DNA from: Gymnogyps californianus
Lineage: Eukaryota; Chordata; Aves; Accipitriformes; Cathartidae
Direction: 5' to 3'
Assembly: GCF_018139145.2 (NCBI RefSeq)
Contig: NC_059478.1
Coordinates: 22,103,001 to 22,167,000 of the forward strand
Length of the DNA stretch: 64,000 bases
This document shows, one piece after another, positions 23,901 to 35,689 of this stretch. Below the pieces are notes generated by a model. That model did not search any database and was not told the DNA's origin. It worked only from the letters and a program-made list of their open reading frames with translations. The stretch's first letter is position 1. Every line of letters starts with the position of its first letter. Made by a program: the position numbers and the translations under genes.

Positions 23901-26900
23901 TGTGAATACAAAAGCTTAATTGCAGAATTTTGTGTAAGAATATTGGACATGATCTGAATTTTGTACAGCTAATTTCAACAGGAAACACTGATTCCAAATG
24001 AGTCACAGATATCTTGAATTTTACCTACATTAGTAGCTTATGTCTAGATCTTCCTCCGGGACCCAAAAGGTCCAGAAGGGAAAAGATCAAATCTAGATTA
24101 CAATATATGCGGTTTTCATTGTTGATGATGTGACGTGTTAAGTTGCCCACATTGCTGCATACCATGTAGAATTCCATCAGCTCTTAATATTTTATAATAT
24201 CTGTTTTCAAAGGCAGATTCTAATGTGTAGTATGCAGCATATGATTCTGTTCCTGATTACAAAGACAGGTTGATACTGTATAAAACCCTGGTGACCACCT
24301 CCATACAGTTTAAGATGGAAGAATTAAAAAATCTAACTCCAAAAAAACAGACCAAATGTATACTTTAGTCTTTTACTTCAACACATGGTGAAGAAATGTC
24401 ATTATAAAAGAAGTGTTTCCAAGACTGAAAGTGGATGCAGTATTGTAGGTATTTAGAAGATTTTTAAGTGCGCTGCCACTCTTTTCACAATCATTTATAT
24501 ATTTAAAAAAAAAAGGAACTATTTAAAGAACAAAATTATTAAAAAGGCGAATGCTTTTGTTCAATGTCATTAAATGTTCATTCTACTGAAAACAACAATT
24601 TTATCCAGTTGTTATAAAATATTTCCTTTACATGGATAATTGGCTAATACAAACTCAAAGTTATTCATATTTATAGTCAGTAGTTTTGAGGAACTGTCCC
24701 TCAGTGTATTCTTTTGCCTCAAATGTATTGTCCACTCTCATCAGACTGATCTTACTGAACAAAGACTGACTAATTCAAAGAGATGATATGTAGGCTATAG
24801 AGACATAATTAGACGATATGATAAAATTCTAGAAGGTTATCTCTTGGAAATACTTAGCTCATTAATTTTAAAGGCAAAGTCTGATACAATATCATAAACT
24901 TATACAGGAGAATGCAAATACATTTGTGATTTAACTACCATGGCACAAGTACTCTGGAGGATCAAACATACTCGTTAAACTAGGTTCATTTGTCTCTTGG
25001 GTGCAAAGTTCTAGATAAAACAGTGTATTGTGGAAATTTTATGAATTCATGGTAAAATAAGTAAAATTTGCAAAATTTAACTGACATTCTGAATGCCTGT
25101 AAGGAACACCTATATTTAGTATTACAGTCAGGTTTATTATCCTTTTTGTATGCGTCGGGATTGGATAAACAAACACAAATTTTAGTAAAAGTTTAACAAA
25201 AGTTGTTTAAACAAAATTTGGTGACACTTCAATCACTCAGAACTCTTCTGTTTCCTTAAATACCTTACGCTTCTATGATATCAGGTACTACTTTGGAATT
25301 ATTTTAAAAAAATTTAGAAAAGAAACATGAATGGAGGTTTTTCATAGTAAATTGGAAAGACTGTGTTTAAGATGAAATCATTTGTTGAAGTAATTAATAG
25401 CTGAGTTATTAGGAAGGGAAATGGATACTTCCTTTTTTCTATAAAAATAGATACCATTCTTGGGGAGTATCGAACTCATGGGATTCAGTCAACAGGGTAA
25501 GGACTAGGACTCTGATTCCGTCACAGACAATATAAAATTCCCATGTCTCAGGTCCAGCCTGGCTTCCCCTGCAGAGAGCCTTCATTCGGCTTCTATGAAT
25601 AGGTCCCACATGCTTAGATGCATGAGGTTTTAAGCTCGTGATCTTGTGCAGAGTCTATACGCTAGGTTTTAAGCTCTAGGTTTTGAGGCTGCTTCCATGT
25701 TCTCTGGCTCTCCTTAGGACCACTGTCAAAAGATTTTTCACCCCCCAAAAGGTTTTCGTTGGTCATCATTCCGAGTTTATTAATACTAGATTTATGCACT
25801 CCAAGATGTCCTAGAACTACATATTGCTGAGCAAAGGAAGACTTTTCTTTCTGACCAGCACAGCTACAGTGTTTAGACCATTAGAGACAGCATTGACACA
25901 ACCCAGTCTGCATTGTGTCCCTCACTGTTCAGCTATCTAATACAGGCTAGGATGACTAGGAACCTTAAAGTAGGGGACTTTAAGGATATTCTCCTATGGG
26001 ACGTCAATTCTCTTTTTTATAACCAGCATTGCTAGCAGGATATTTACATTTGAGCCCTGTCATTTTCAGCTTTCCAACTTCTGAATGCCTTTTGTAAGGA
26101 TGTAATGCTGAGTAACAGTATGAATCCGCACCTGACAATCCTGCAATGCAGATACATGCAGGATCCCTGAACCAGGATAATTGATTCCTGCCCTCCATGG
26201 ACCACATTAAGCAAGAAAACTGTCTGATGATTTGGAAACAGTTGTAGCAACTAGATGCATCATACAGTTCAAAAGAAACTGAAATGCCAACATAATGGAT
26301 AATTGTGGCAATGTCTAACTGTCAAGGGAAATACATTCTGACAGCAGGCAGATGATATTTGGAATTACATTATTCCATAGGAAGACAGAAATTCCTATTT
26401 CTGAAGGGATAGGAAATAAGATTGTGTGCAAAAGATGTGCTTTCACCACAGCATGATTCAAAATGGTCTGAAATAAGAATGAAGAGAAACACAAATTCTA
26501 CAGCAGAGGGAATTTATTTATTTTTTGGCAAATAGGACAATACCTATACAATTTTGGTTAAATTTGAAAGTAGATATAGGAATGTTTTGAAGAGTTAAAT
26601 ATTTTTTTTAAATGAAATACTGTGTTTCCATCAAGTCCACTGAAATATTTTTGGATTCTGTTTAAATTAATACAGATTTTAAAAATTTCAATTTCTGCTT
26701 GACCCAAACTTGATTTTCCCCCTAATTTTTTGGTTCAGTCACTGTTATTTACACAGCTGTAGATAATTTATTTTGCTTTCATAACCAAGCTGTTAGCAAT
26801 TATAGCTCTATATGTAGTAAATCTTAGAAAAAAGAGAAATAAAAAATAATTGAAGAACAGGCTTCATCTCTCTCTAAAGAGCATTGCTATGCCACTCTAC

Positions 26901-26936
26901 CTCTGGCTTATTTTGGCATTATAATTGTCACAGTTA
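20991..26936. other. Long AT-rich non-coding stretch
   Basis: No gene is supported. Open stretches are at most 78 codons and resemble nothing known. A small imperfect duplication lies at 25624-25700, where 'aggttttaagctc' occurs twice and 'taggttttgaggc' once. A phrase 'accagtgtaaaatg' near 21770 could be a scrap of the same palindromic repeat class as at 16.5 kb but is too short to call. Confidence 0.5.
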
Positions 26937-26941
26937 TTCCA
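26937..26941 (+). repeat. Target-site duplication, left copy (ttcca)
   Basis: The five bases before LTR-1 are identical to the five bases after it (27598-27602). A perfect 5-bp duplication marks a genuine integration and fits ERVL-type integration (ERV1 elements usually give 4 bp and ERVK elements 6 bp). Confidence 0.85.
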
Positions 26942-27067
26942 TGTCGTGGTTTCACTCCAGCCAGCAACTAAACACCCTGCAGCTGCTCTCCCCTCCCCCC
27001 TCTCAGTGGGAACGGGAGGAGGATTGGGGGAAAAAAAAGTAAAACTCGTGGGTTGAGATAAGAGCAG

Positions 27068-27073
27068 TTTAAT
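27068..27073 (-). terminator. Poly(A) signal ATTAAA of LTR-1
   Basis: On the minus strand the motif sits in 'ttattaaactgctcttatc' and is followed by 'tcaacccacgag'. The same context carries the poly(A) signal in the other three LTRs. This is the accepted ATTAAA variant of AATAAA. Confidence 0.6.
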
Positions 27074-27234
27074 AACTAAAGTAAAATAAAATATAATACT
27101 ACCTAATAATAATAAAAATATAATAATAACAATTATTGTAATGAAAAGGAATATAACATAAAAAAGAGAGAAATAAAACCTAAGAAAATACAAGTGATGC
27201 ACAATGCAATTGCTCACCACCCACTGACCAACGC

Positions 27235-27280
27235 TGTCCTGGTTTCGGCTGGGATAGAGTTAATTTTCTTCTTAGTAGCA
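27235..27280 (+). repeat. 46-bp inverted copy of the LTR 5' terminus inside LTR-1
   Basis: The segment 'tgtcctggtttcggctggga' plus 'tagagttaattttcttctta' plus 'gtagca' lies on the plus strand, opposite to the LTR that contains it. It is nearly identical to the reverse complement of 27552-27597. Compared with LTR-2, it replaces roughly 20 bases between the 'ctgac' and 'agcgatc' blocks. The shared 'agc' at the right junction suggests a template switch during replication or repair. Confidence 0.85.
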
Positions 27281-27304
27281 GCGATCAGCCCCTCCTGACC
27301 AACT

Positions 27305-27319
27305 CCCCCCCCCCCCCCC
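27305..27319 (+). repeat. Poly(C) run of 15 within LTR-1
   Basis: Fifteen C residues, followed by 'gccccg', lie just downstream (in LTR sense) of the TATA box, where the other copies have 'gggggg'-type tracts. The length may be affected by sequencing error. Confidence 0.8.
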
Positions 27320-27325
27320 GCCCCG

Positions 27326-27331
27326 TTTATA
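27326..27331 (-). promoter_or_regulatory. TATA box of LTR-1
   Basis: TATAAA on the minus strand in the context 'gcccagtatataaacgggg', at the position conserved in the family. It would have driven proviral transcription; whether the solo LTR is still active cannot be seen. Confidence 0.6.
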
Positions 27332-27597
27332 TACTGGGCATGACGTTCCATGGTATGGAATACCCCTTTGGCTAGTTCAGGTCAGCTGTCCTGGCTGTAC
27401 TGCCTCCCAGCTTCTTGCACACCTGCTTGCTGGCAGAGCATGGGAAACTGGAAAGTCCTTAACTTAGGATAAGCGCTACTTAGCAACAACTAAAACATCA
27501 GTGTGTTACCAACATTATTCTCACACTAAATCCAAAACACAGCACTGTACCAGCTACTAAGAAAAAAATTAACTCTATCCCAGCTGAAACCAGGACA

Positions 27598-27602
27598 TTC
27601 CA
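27598..27602 (+). repeat. Target-site duplication, right copy (ttcca)
   Basis: Identical to 26937-26941 and directly adjoining the LTR-1 end, which confirms the element boundary. Confidence 0.85.
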
Positions 27603-30600
27603 AAAATAATAATTTCAGTTTTAAGGTGACCTTTTTCGCCAGTGGTTGATACAGGATCTGTTGTCAATATAAGAGAGGGAAAATTATCAGTATGTCAGTA
27701 TGTGCGGCCATGCGGCTATGCTTTTGCACAACTTTCCAAATTACATTAACATTAGTACAAAATCATATACAAAATCTTCCTGTCACAAACTGGACTAATC
27801 TAAGTTTTTACATTTTCTATTCTTTTTCTTCAAGTGTTCTTATCACAGGTTCTTTTCATTATGTGTATGAATATCCAATTATTTACCCTCAAAACAAAAA
27901 AAAGAAGTTAAAAAGATTGAAAGTAATGCTTATGTTTTGGCCTTTAATTCTTACTCTTTTTTTCATTATCTGTAATATTTTGACTAATGCTTCTGACTAA
28001 AGTAAAAAAAATGTGCTGAAAGAAAAATTATTTTGTACAAAAGATAAAAGAATCCAAGCATTCCTGATTTGAAAGCTTTTCAAACTTTCTTGCTGTTTTC
28101 AATACATATATTTTTGCTATTGGTAAGCAATAAATATTTTTTTGACTAAATCTCAGTTAGAAGCCACTATCACTAAGCAATCACCCTGCACACGGTGCAA
28201 GAGTACTTGGATTTTTGTTTCTTCCTGCACAAAAACCATCCATGCACTTTCAGTCTAAAATTGCTTTTATTTTAGACTAAGAATGATAACAATGAGAAAA
28301 AAATGAGAGGGCATAGTATGTGTCTTTCAGGTAACAGGCTGTAACAACTAATGGAAAGTTGTCAAAAATAGTCATCACATAGTGGCTTGGGGAACAAAAT
28401 GGCTACATCTCTTCTTGGTTCAAATAAGTCTAATGGTGCTGGTCAATGAAAGAAAAAGTCCTGACAGTTAGGTTCCCTTAGAAACAAGTTTCAGTTGATG
28501 AATGGGGTATCATTAATAGTGAGAAGACAAGTTCTGGAAGTTCAATGGTAATCATAGTAAATTAAGGATTTCACAAGAATAATTTTCCACTTCATCCTGT
28601 GTAAAAATGGCAAGCAGACAGGCAGAGACCACAAAAAAGGTTTCATTTGCCACTACTAGAACTTTTTTTTCCTTGAAAATGTACATCAGCTTTATTGAAA
28701 TCACCAATGCTATAGCTAATAATGTGCGTGTACAGGGTAAATGAAAAGGAAGCAGCTTCACAATGCAAATATGAACAAATCTTAAAATCTTATAAAAATC
28801 TAATAAGCAGGTTGGTTTGGACCATTCATATCTGAAAGACATAAAACAAACCAAAACAAAACACAAAAAAAAGAAGAAAAAAACCCTCTAAATGTCTTTG
28901 CATTGAGAATCCCTAGGATTAACTGTTTATACTGCTTTAAGATAACTGACAGATCTTCATCTGATGTACATTGATGTCATTCAGCAAATTATTTTCAATT
29001 GCAAAGGAACCATATTGGACCATTGCTGTTGCTATTTTAAAATGACACAAAAAATAAAATTCAAGACAAAGTAATAAATGCTATGGAATTCTCAGCTCCT
29101 ACTTGAGTTTATGAGTTCTGAAAGTTAAACATTGGCTTGCTGGGCAGGTTTTCCAAGTTCTCATGACTCTACTTCATATTTGCTTTAATATTTTTGTTTG
29201 TGGTTTACCATGTTCATTACTGCCAACTCCTTACAAATATTTTCCAAAATCTTGGTTTCTTATGGGGATATTAAAGGTTTCAATTCTGCAATTTCTAGAA
29301 AAACATATTAAAAAAGTAACAAGATTGGTAAACACAGTTACCCATACAAAACCTGCAGAATATCAAAATAATTCTGAGGAAAGATACAGAATGATAAATC
29401 TCAGAGAAGATACCAATAAATACAGAAGAAGATGACTGAATTAAAAAATATTCTTCATGATCTTCTCTGCAACTGCAATTTCTTCAACTGTGACTGTATG
29501 TCAGAAAATTACAGCAAAGATGTCCTGAGTTAAATCACTTTTTTAAAAGATGCTATGGTCTAGGTTCATAATTTCTTACAGCCTCTGTGTATTAACTGAA
29601 CACAGGACACTTCTATTCCAAATTAAAGAAAAGCTTTCTTTGCACAATATCAGGATCAGTGAAACTTCCTGGTTTTCCTTGGGGTGTCTCGGAAAGAAGA
29701 AACTTGTTTAGCAGAAATGGAAGGGGTAACATAGAAGAGGATAATTTTAAAAATGTATTATGGAATGATTATGAATGTGCTCTGATCCTAAATCTTGTCT
29801 TAAGGCAGGCTGCCTACAACAATATAAAAGTTAATGCAGAGATGATTTTGCCTCCTATCTCTAAGAGTTCCTGGAAAACATTTCCATATATTCTTGTATC
29901 TTTGTGCCAATGTTCTGAAGTTAATTTGTTCAGTTATCTGTCATGTTTAGATCTTGGTTTTCTTCTCTGAGTCAATTCATAGTTGTACTTCTCAAAGATG
30001 TTCTGCTCTATTTGAAATCACTCTTTGAGTTCAATGAGAAATCTATGTAAGCCAGAAGAACAGCGTCAGAATCAAGGGCTAATTTCCCTTTCTCAACTGA
30101 TGCCTGGCCCTTACTGATGCCACAGAATTTGACTTCATGTACATTAGCTTTGCACATGGAGGAAGATCAGATTTGCTTTGAAAAGAGAAACTATGTGACC
30201 CAGAAAATAAGTTTAGAAGTCAGTATTCTGAACAAACTAGCATAAGCATAGAAAAACAAATACTTCAAATAGTGTTCTTTGCAGTAGAACTTGCAAAAAA
30301 TGTAATGTCTTGTGAGGAGAGCAGTTTACACAGGAGATTCTTCTTTCAAGATCTTAGTTTATGATCAAATAAAAATGAATTGGAAGAATATTCTTTGTAT
30401 CATTTCTGGTGTGAATTAAATTCTTTATTCCTCTTTAGAAAGGGAGCAAAGGCACACATTTTCAGTAATATTTACAGCTTTTTTCCCACAGCTATCTTTG
30501 TGAGTCAAAACCTAATACTTTCACACAGCACAAGAAAGTGCTAGTCAGCATACTCTGTATTGTAAATAACTTAAAATGAGGAGTGAATCAAATGGGATTA

Positions 30601-32094
30601 TTTTTCACTGACTTCTATAAGCATCCAATTGGTCGTGAATGCTAGAAATCAGAGAGACCAAATGTATGTTTTCTGGTTCAGTGACTTCCCTTTACAGAAT
30701 TACTTTCATATCAAAAGGGGAAATGGTCAAGTTGACTCAGAAAATATTGCTGGAAATAAAGTTGAAAAGAAGCAATTCTTTTGTCAGCTGGACTTTTGAA
30801 CAGCAGAAAAAACAAAGTCATTTTTATCTTTTTATCAACTCAGAAACAGTAGTGACTTCTTTACTGCCAGATTTTCAATAACTTATCAATGATGGCTTAG
30901 GGCTAGACTGAGACTTTCATCCCAGTCATAAAGCACAGGGACTTGGACTGCACCATTGTAGAAGCAGTCCCAAGAAGAGCTCTGGATATGAATCATCCTG
31001 ATCTCCTGAGTTCTGGGAAACAGTGATTTGTAGCTGGGTTATACCACCAATAAATTACTTTTTTTCACCTTTTCCTTCTCTGGGTTGGATGCTGTGGTCA
31101 GCAAGCAGTAAGAATGGAACTACACATCTGTCCACTCACTCTCAGCTTCCTTCCTCTCCCAACCAATATTTAATGACTGTATTCCAAGAAGTTGTCACAG
31201 GAATAGAAAGGAAATTCTTCCCTCTTACGATCCCCTTTAAAAAGATGCTTAATTAAATTCACAGTCCAGCCTCTGTGAGGCCTTTTTCAATTCCAATATT
31301 AGCAAGGAGGTGAGAGAATCTCTTTGTTCCACATGTTTTAACCTTCTGTTCCCTACCAGTGCCAAAATGCAAAGTTTAAAATGGCATGCAGTGGCATGCA
31401 GCTGTGAAAACAGAATGATTTTTGGACATGATTACATTGAGAACCAAATTTTCTATCTACTCTCAAAGGTGAATATTCAGTGCATTTTTTCCCTTACCCA
31501 CTTAACCTCTGAAATGTAATACATTTGCAGAAAAAATTCTAATCATTTACCATCTACTGCCTGTATTCCTTTGTGTGCTTTTCAACATCCCCAGTGATCA
31601 ATGCTAAGTATTTTATCAGATTCAAGACTGTAATAAACAGTGGAAATAAAGTGGGTTCATCTTATCTTATCCTAGTCTCATTTACACTGAGTAGGATAAG
31701 TTAAACTGTGCCTAATGTAATGAAACTATCCTCATCAAAATATTTAGACTTTAATTTTTGAGTCATTATAAGGGCACTTCTATGCAGTTCTGAAACAAAA
31801 TCAATTTGGCAGGAGTTCCTGCATCATGATTTTGAATCATGGTGTCTAGGCGGGAAGTACAATATACATCTGAGCATTGTGGCCCAGCCCTATTCTGTAA
31901 GTTTGTATACTATGTTTGTACATGTATTTTCATCAAAATTCTCTCAAGAAGTATGTTCATTTTTGTTATTTTTTTTCATGGTTTAGTACAACCATAAAAA
32001 ATGGGGGACATGTACCTGAGAAAGATGTTTAAATATCCGTAAGATAAACAAGTTCAATTTTCAAATTGCAATTCAATGTTCAAAACAGATGATG

Positions 32095-32132
32095 ACTAAA
32101 CACTTTTTGCATAACTAAACACTAATTGCATA
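32095..32132 (+). repeat. Two-copy 19-bp tandem duplication
   Basis: 'actaaacactttttgcata' is followed directly by 'actaaacactaattgcata', two mismatches in 19 bases, and then by a partial third start 'acta'. It is a local slippage or duplication event with no sign of function. Confidence 0.8.
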
Positions 32133-32449
32133 ACTAGATATCATTTAAATAATCATATAAATACAGTTGATTAAGAATGACTGATCTTTAAGAAAGCAAT
32201 CAAAGTAACACAACCAAAACAACATTGAAAGAAAGGTGGCAAAATGTTGCATCGCCACAAGGAGTTTCCAAATGTGCTTACATGCATGGATTTAAGCACT
32301 ACAAATCTAAATGTAATAATAAGCACATAAATAATTCCTGCTGATTGCAGCAGAAGTGCTCATCTAGGGAAGGCAAAAGGATTTTACCTTATGTCAGCTA
32401 TCCAAATCAGTGGCCACATGCTTCGCTTATCCCAGCTCCACTAATAAAC

Positions 32450-32485
32450 CGCTTTTACTCCTGATTTACACCGAGCTCAGCATCC
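32450..32485. repeat. Possible scrap of a palindromic sauropsid repeat
   Basis: 'ttttactcctgatttacacc' followed by 'gagctcagcatcc' matches a phrase of the old repeat with 'ttactcctgatttacaccagtg'. It is short and isolated, so confidence is low. Confidence 0.3.
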
Positions 32486-33039
32486 AGGAATTTCCTCCAA
32501 ACCACGTAAGGGAAAGTTTTATATCTCTTTCATGTACAAGCAGGTTCACTGAAGCCTTCCAGAGGTAAATACCTAAACGTTGCCGAATAATCGAATTTAT
32601 TTTGAATGGAAAGTAAAGTCAGCATACGGAAGACAGGTATGTGTAGCCAGGACTGTTCAGTGCTTTCCTCAGTCTACTATAGTCTTCTTCACAGATACTT
32701 AGAGGGTGAATAAGGTACAGACACAAGAAGACCTGACTCTACAAGAAAAAATATTTCATAAATGTATTTCAAGTCCCAGAACTTTGCAGCCTTTTCAATA
32801 TGATTTTTTTAAGGTTTTCCAACTGTAATAATAATATGTAAAACATTATAAATGTTTTACCAGAGCTATGTATGCACACTGTCATTAAACAATGGCCTTT
32901 TAAAATATTCTGTTGTTTGCACTGCACAAGAAAGGATGATAAATACATAAGTGGATGAAGTGAACACCAAACAGAAGCTGCGTTCATTTTTAAAACTAGT
33001 TTGCACAGAACATAGCTTCAACACTAAAGACAAAGCAAT

Positions 33040-33044
33040 AGAGG
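33040..33044 (+). repeat. Target-site duplication of LTR-2, left copy (agagg)
   Basis: The five bases before LTR-2 (agagg) match the five bases after it (agggg, 33634-33638) at four of five positions. This fits an old 5-bp duplication with one substitution. Confidence 0.6.
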
Positions 33045-33318
33045 TGTCCTGGTTTCAGCTGGAATAGAGTTAATTTTCTTCCTGGTAGCTGGTATAGTGT
33101 CATGTTTTGGATTTAGTAGGAGAATAGTGTTGATAACACACTGATGTTTTTAGTTGTTGCTAAGTAATGTTTATACTCAGTCAAGGATTTTTCAGCTTCT
33201 CATGCCCAGCCAGCAAGAAGGCTGGAGGGGCACAAGAAGTTGGGAGGGGACACAACCAGGACAGCTGACCCAAACTGGCCAAAGGAATACTCCATACCAT
33301 ACGACATCATGCCCAGTA

Positions 33319-33325
33319 CATAAAA
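33319..33325 (+). promoter_or_regulatory. Decayed TATA box of LTR-2
   Basis: The family has 'cagtatataaac' here, whereas LTR-2 reads 'cagtacataaaa', losing one T of the TATA core. Its promoter is probably weaker than that of the other copies. Confidence 0.5.
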
Positions 33326-33504
33326 TGGGGGGAGTTGGCTGGGAGGGGTGGATCACTGCTCGGGAACTGACTGGGCATCAGTTGGCGAGTGGTGAGCAGT
33401 TGCATTGTGCATCACTTGTTTTGTATATTCTAATTCTTTTAGTGTTATTATTTTCATTTTATTATTATTATTATCATTATCATTATTTTCTTCTTTTCTG
33501 TCCT

Positions 33505-33510
33505 ATTAAA
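33505..33510 (+). terminator. Poly(A) signal ATTAAA of LTR-2
   Basis: It lies in 'ctgtcctattaaactgtctt', upstream of 'tatctcaacccacgag', the same position as in the other copies. Confidence 0.6.
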
Positions 33511-33633
33511 CTGTCTTTATCTCAACCCACGAGTTTTACTTTTTTTCTGATTCTCTCCCCCATCCCACCGGGTGGGGAGAGTGAGCGAGTGGCTGCATGG
33601 TGCTTAGCTGCCGGCTGGGGTTAAACCACAACA

Positions 33634-33638
33634 AGGGG
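33634..33638 (+). repeat. Target-site duplication of LTR-2, right copy (agggg)
   Basis: Differs at one base from the left copy agagg (33040-33044). Confidence 0.6.
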
Positions 33639-35689
33639 AGAGAAGGGAATGAGTTGTTTCCATCTTCCAGAAGTTGCTTCATTTCTTGGATAGCAATCTG
33701 GATACCCTTTATTACTCATATGTTTATATTAAAAATATAGAGGCCTAGAGCATCTTCTCAAACTTGAGTCAAATTCTGGTACCATTAAAAGAACAGTATG
33801 TTATTTGTCACTGACTTAAAAAGTCCAGGGTTTAGCCTGAGCATTATAGTTCTAAATCACCTTAAGATACTGATTTTTTTTAAACCCAATGTAAAAATAG
33901 CAATGTGTCATAAAAGTTGACTAATTGCAGATGACTGCTTTTCCTATAGATCTATGAGTGAATTTTCAAAAGCATGTATATGAGGAAGAAGCTTACAGAG
34001 GTTATTTAAAAAAAGCCAATGTTCAGCAGCAAAACCCTGCTGCTAAAATTAGGAATCCCGTCTACATGTCAATGCTTTTCAAAGTCTCTTTCAGGTTTTC
34101 CCATATACTGATTGCCTAAGATAACTCATGAATGCTGTGGCAGAGCTTTCTCTCAGCCTCTTTTCCAGTAGCTGAACTTTGCGACCGTGATTTTGCCCAG
34201 AAGTGATGTGTGGGACACTAAGTTCCTGCACAGGTCCCACATCTTCTCTCCCCAGTGTACCAGAACCGTTACAGCTGCCAACTGTGGTCCTATATATCTG
34301 GATAGATGTACTTGCTGAGTGCCTGGACACAGATGTGGTTAACAAAGCAAACAATATACCATATATGGTTCTATACATCTCCCACAAGAAGATGAGATTT
34401 TTTTTTTCAGTGCAACCACATATGCATTTTGAAAACTTTAAACTTTTTAGAAGCCGTCTTTCCTAATATATTATCCTTTCAAAAGGAAATGGTACCGCTA
34501 CACTACAGAACAGAATTAAGAATAATACTGGCAATAATAAGGTAGTACATGAGTAAATATAGTAATAACACAACTGCTTTCTTTTTATATGGAAAATACT
34601 CAGATAAACTACTGGTTTTGTTCTCAGAAACACATATCTTCCAAATAATTTCTTTATCTAAATTCTTCATAATTACATTTAATGACTCTATTCTTTTATC
34701 ATAGTGCAAGATTTAAATAATAAAAGAATCCTAATAGACTGTAATTGTTGTAATCTATCTGTAGATATTAAAAATATTTTTGAGAGGAAAGCACGTTTTA
34801 GTTACTGGTAATATAGTGTTACTGCTGAGCTGCATTCATATTCCTCCTCCCTAATTAGGATTATGGTGTTCAACAGTTTCTGCTTAGCTTCAGCAGCTAA
34901 AGATTTAGGATGAGAATAACGTGCACACAAAGTGCAGCACAAGCTCCAGTGTTGCAACAATCCCCATGCCTGATCTTGGGCTCTGTTTAGCTAACTTTGA
35001 GATTTTGAGGGACAGAACTAAAGAACAAAAGATTTAAAACATTCCAGAAAGCAAATCCTTGCTTGGCTTGTCAAACTATACATACTTGTTTTACAATTTA
35101 TCACAGCTGGTATTCCTGACCTGACTTCAGGCATTAGAAATCAAGAGCAGCCGTCTTCTTACCTTAGCGTACTAGCCCGTAGAGGTATTTTGATGTTTCC
35201 TTTGAAATGGTATCTCATCCAAAAATAATAAGCACCACCAATGTGTTCTGTCTTTTTTCCTTAACATTTTAAATGCTGAATGCTTTTTTTCCATCTCAGG
35301 TAATTTGCTTTTCATCCACACTAATTCTGTCCCCTGAACTCCAGTGTTTTTAAATAAATTAGCATAAATACAAATTATATGTTACTGTCCATGCTATTTT
35401 GCAACTTATATCAATGTTAATCTAAACAAAATGTGTGACAGAACATTTCACATTAAAATTTTATAAGCTACAACTTCAATGACTTTTGAAAAGTTTTAAG
35501 GCTTGTGGATAGTTTCTTCTATTTGTAGAATATTGTTTGAGGGCTAAAAAGCACCCAATCGATAATTTGACCTGTGTCAGGGGCAATACAACTACTTTTA
35601 TTTTACTTAAGTATGTCTGCTGGAAAATTAACTGCCAGAGTAGCAAAAGGGGTGGCTAGTAATGAATGGTGCTGTTTTGTTTGCATTAG
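33639..35689. other. Non-coding DNA between LTR-2 and the exon-like segment
   Basis: Open stretches of 68-98 codons occur near 34091-34709 with no recognised product. The last 150 bases before 35690 have low simple-repeat content and could be part of a conserved block, which I cannot test here. Confidence 0.5.

Larger units (their letters stand above)
26942..27597 (-). mobile_element. LTR-1: solo LTR of an avian ERVL-like endogenous retrovirus
   Basis: On the minus strand the LTR runs from 'tgtcctggtttcagctggg' (right end) to '...accacgaca' (left end). It is 656 bp long and keeps the TGTC...GACA inverted ends. A TATAAA box lies at 27326-27331 and an ATTAAA poly(A) signal at 27068-27073, both on the minus strand, in the usual U3-R order. 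There is no internal retroviral sequence or second LTR nearby, so it is a solo LTR left by recombination between the two LTRs of a provirus. Oddities are a C15 run at 27305-27319 and a 46-bp inverted copy of the element's own 5' end at 27235-27280. A 107-codon open stretch overlapping it on the minus strand is not a gene. Confidence 0.93.
27603..33039. other. AT-rich non-coding DNA between LTR-1 and LTR-2
   Basis: Open stretches of up to 104 codons occur (27692-28000 plus, 28552-28866 minus, 29659-29970 plus); their composition follows the AT-rich background and none resembles a known protein. A two-copy 19-bp tandem duplication lies at 32095-32132. The phrase 'ttttactcctgatttacacc' near 32453 resembles the palindromic sauropsid repeat family. 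No gene or RNA gene is visible. Confidence 0.5.
33045..33633 (+). mobile_element. LTR-2: solo LTR of the same avian ERVL-like family
   Basis: This is a full-length, sense-oriented copy of 589 bp, from 'tgtcctggtttcagctggaa' to 'ggctggggttaaaccacaac' plus 'a'. In order it has U3 with 'gacagctgacccaaactggc', a decayed TATA box (cataaaa, 33319-33325), an 'att/atc' simple repeat (about 33455-33490), an ATTAAA poly(A) signal (33505-33510), the conserved 'tctttatctcaacccacgag' and a terminal 'gagtgagcgagtggctgc' block. The last dinucleotides differ slightly from GACA (here AACA). It has no retroviral genes. A 156-codon open stretch runs through it, the longest in the window, and is a by-product of the LTR sequence rather than a gene. 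Confidence 0.93.

Noticed and set aside
26897..27220. 107-codon minus-strand frame
   Set aside because: It overlaps the left part of LTR-1 and reads through its AT-rich simple sequence into the LTR tail.
29659..29970. 103-codon plus-strand frame
   Set aside because: Composition follows the AT-rich background and no family is recognisable; it has no splice or promoter support.
33154..33624. Longest open frame in the window (156 codons, plus strand)
   Set aside because: It lies wholly inside LTR-2, and its translation follows the LTR's simple repeats (for example a tyrosine/histidine run from the att/atc tract). LTRs of this type do not encode proteins.
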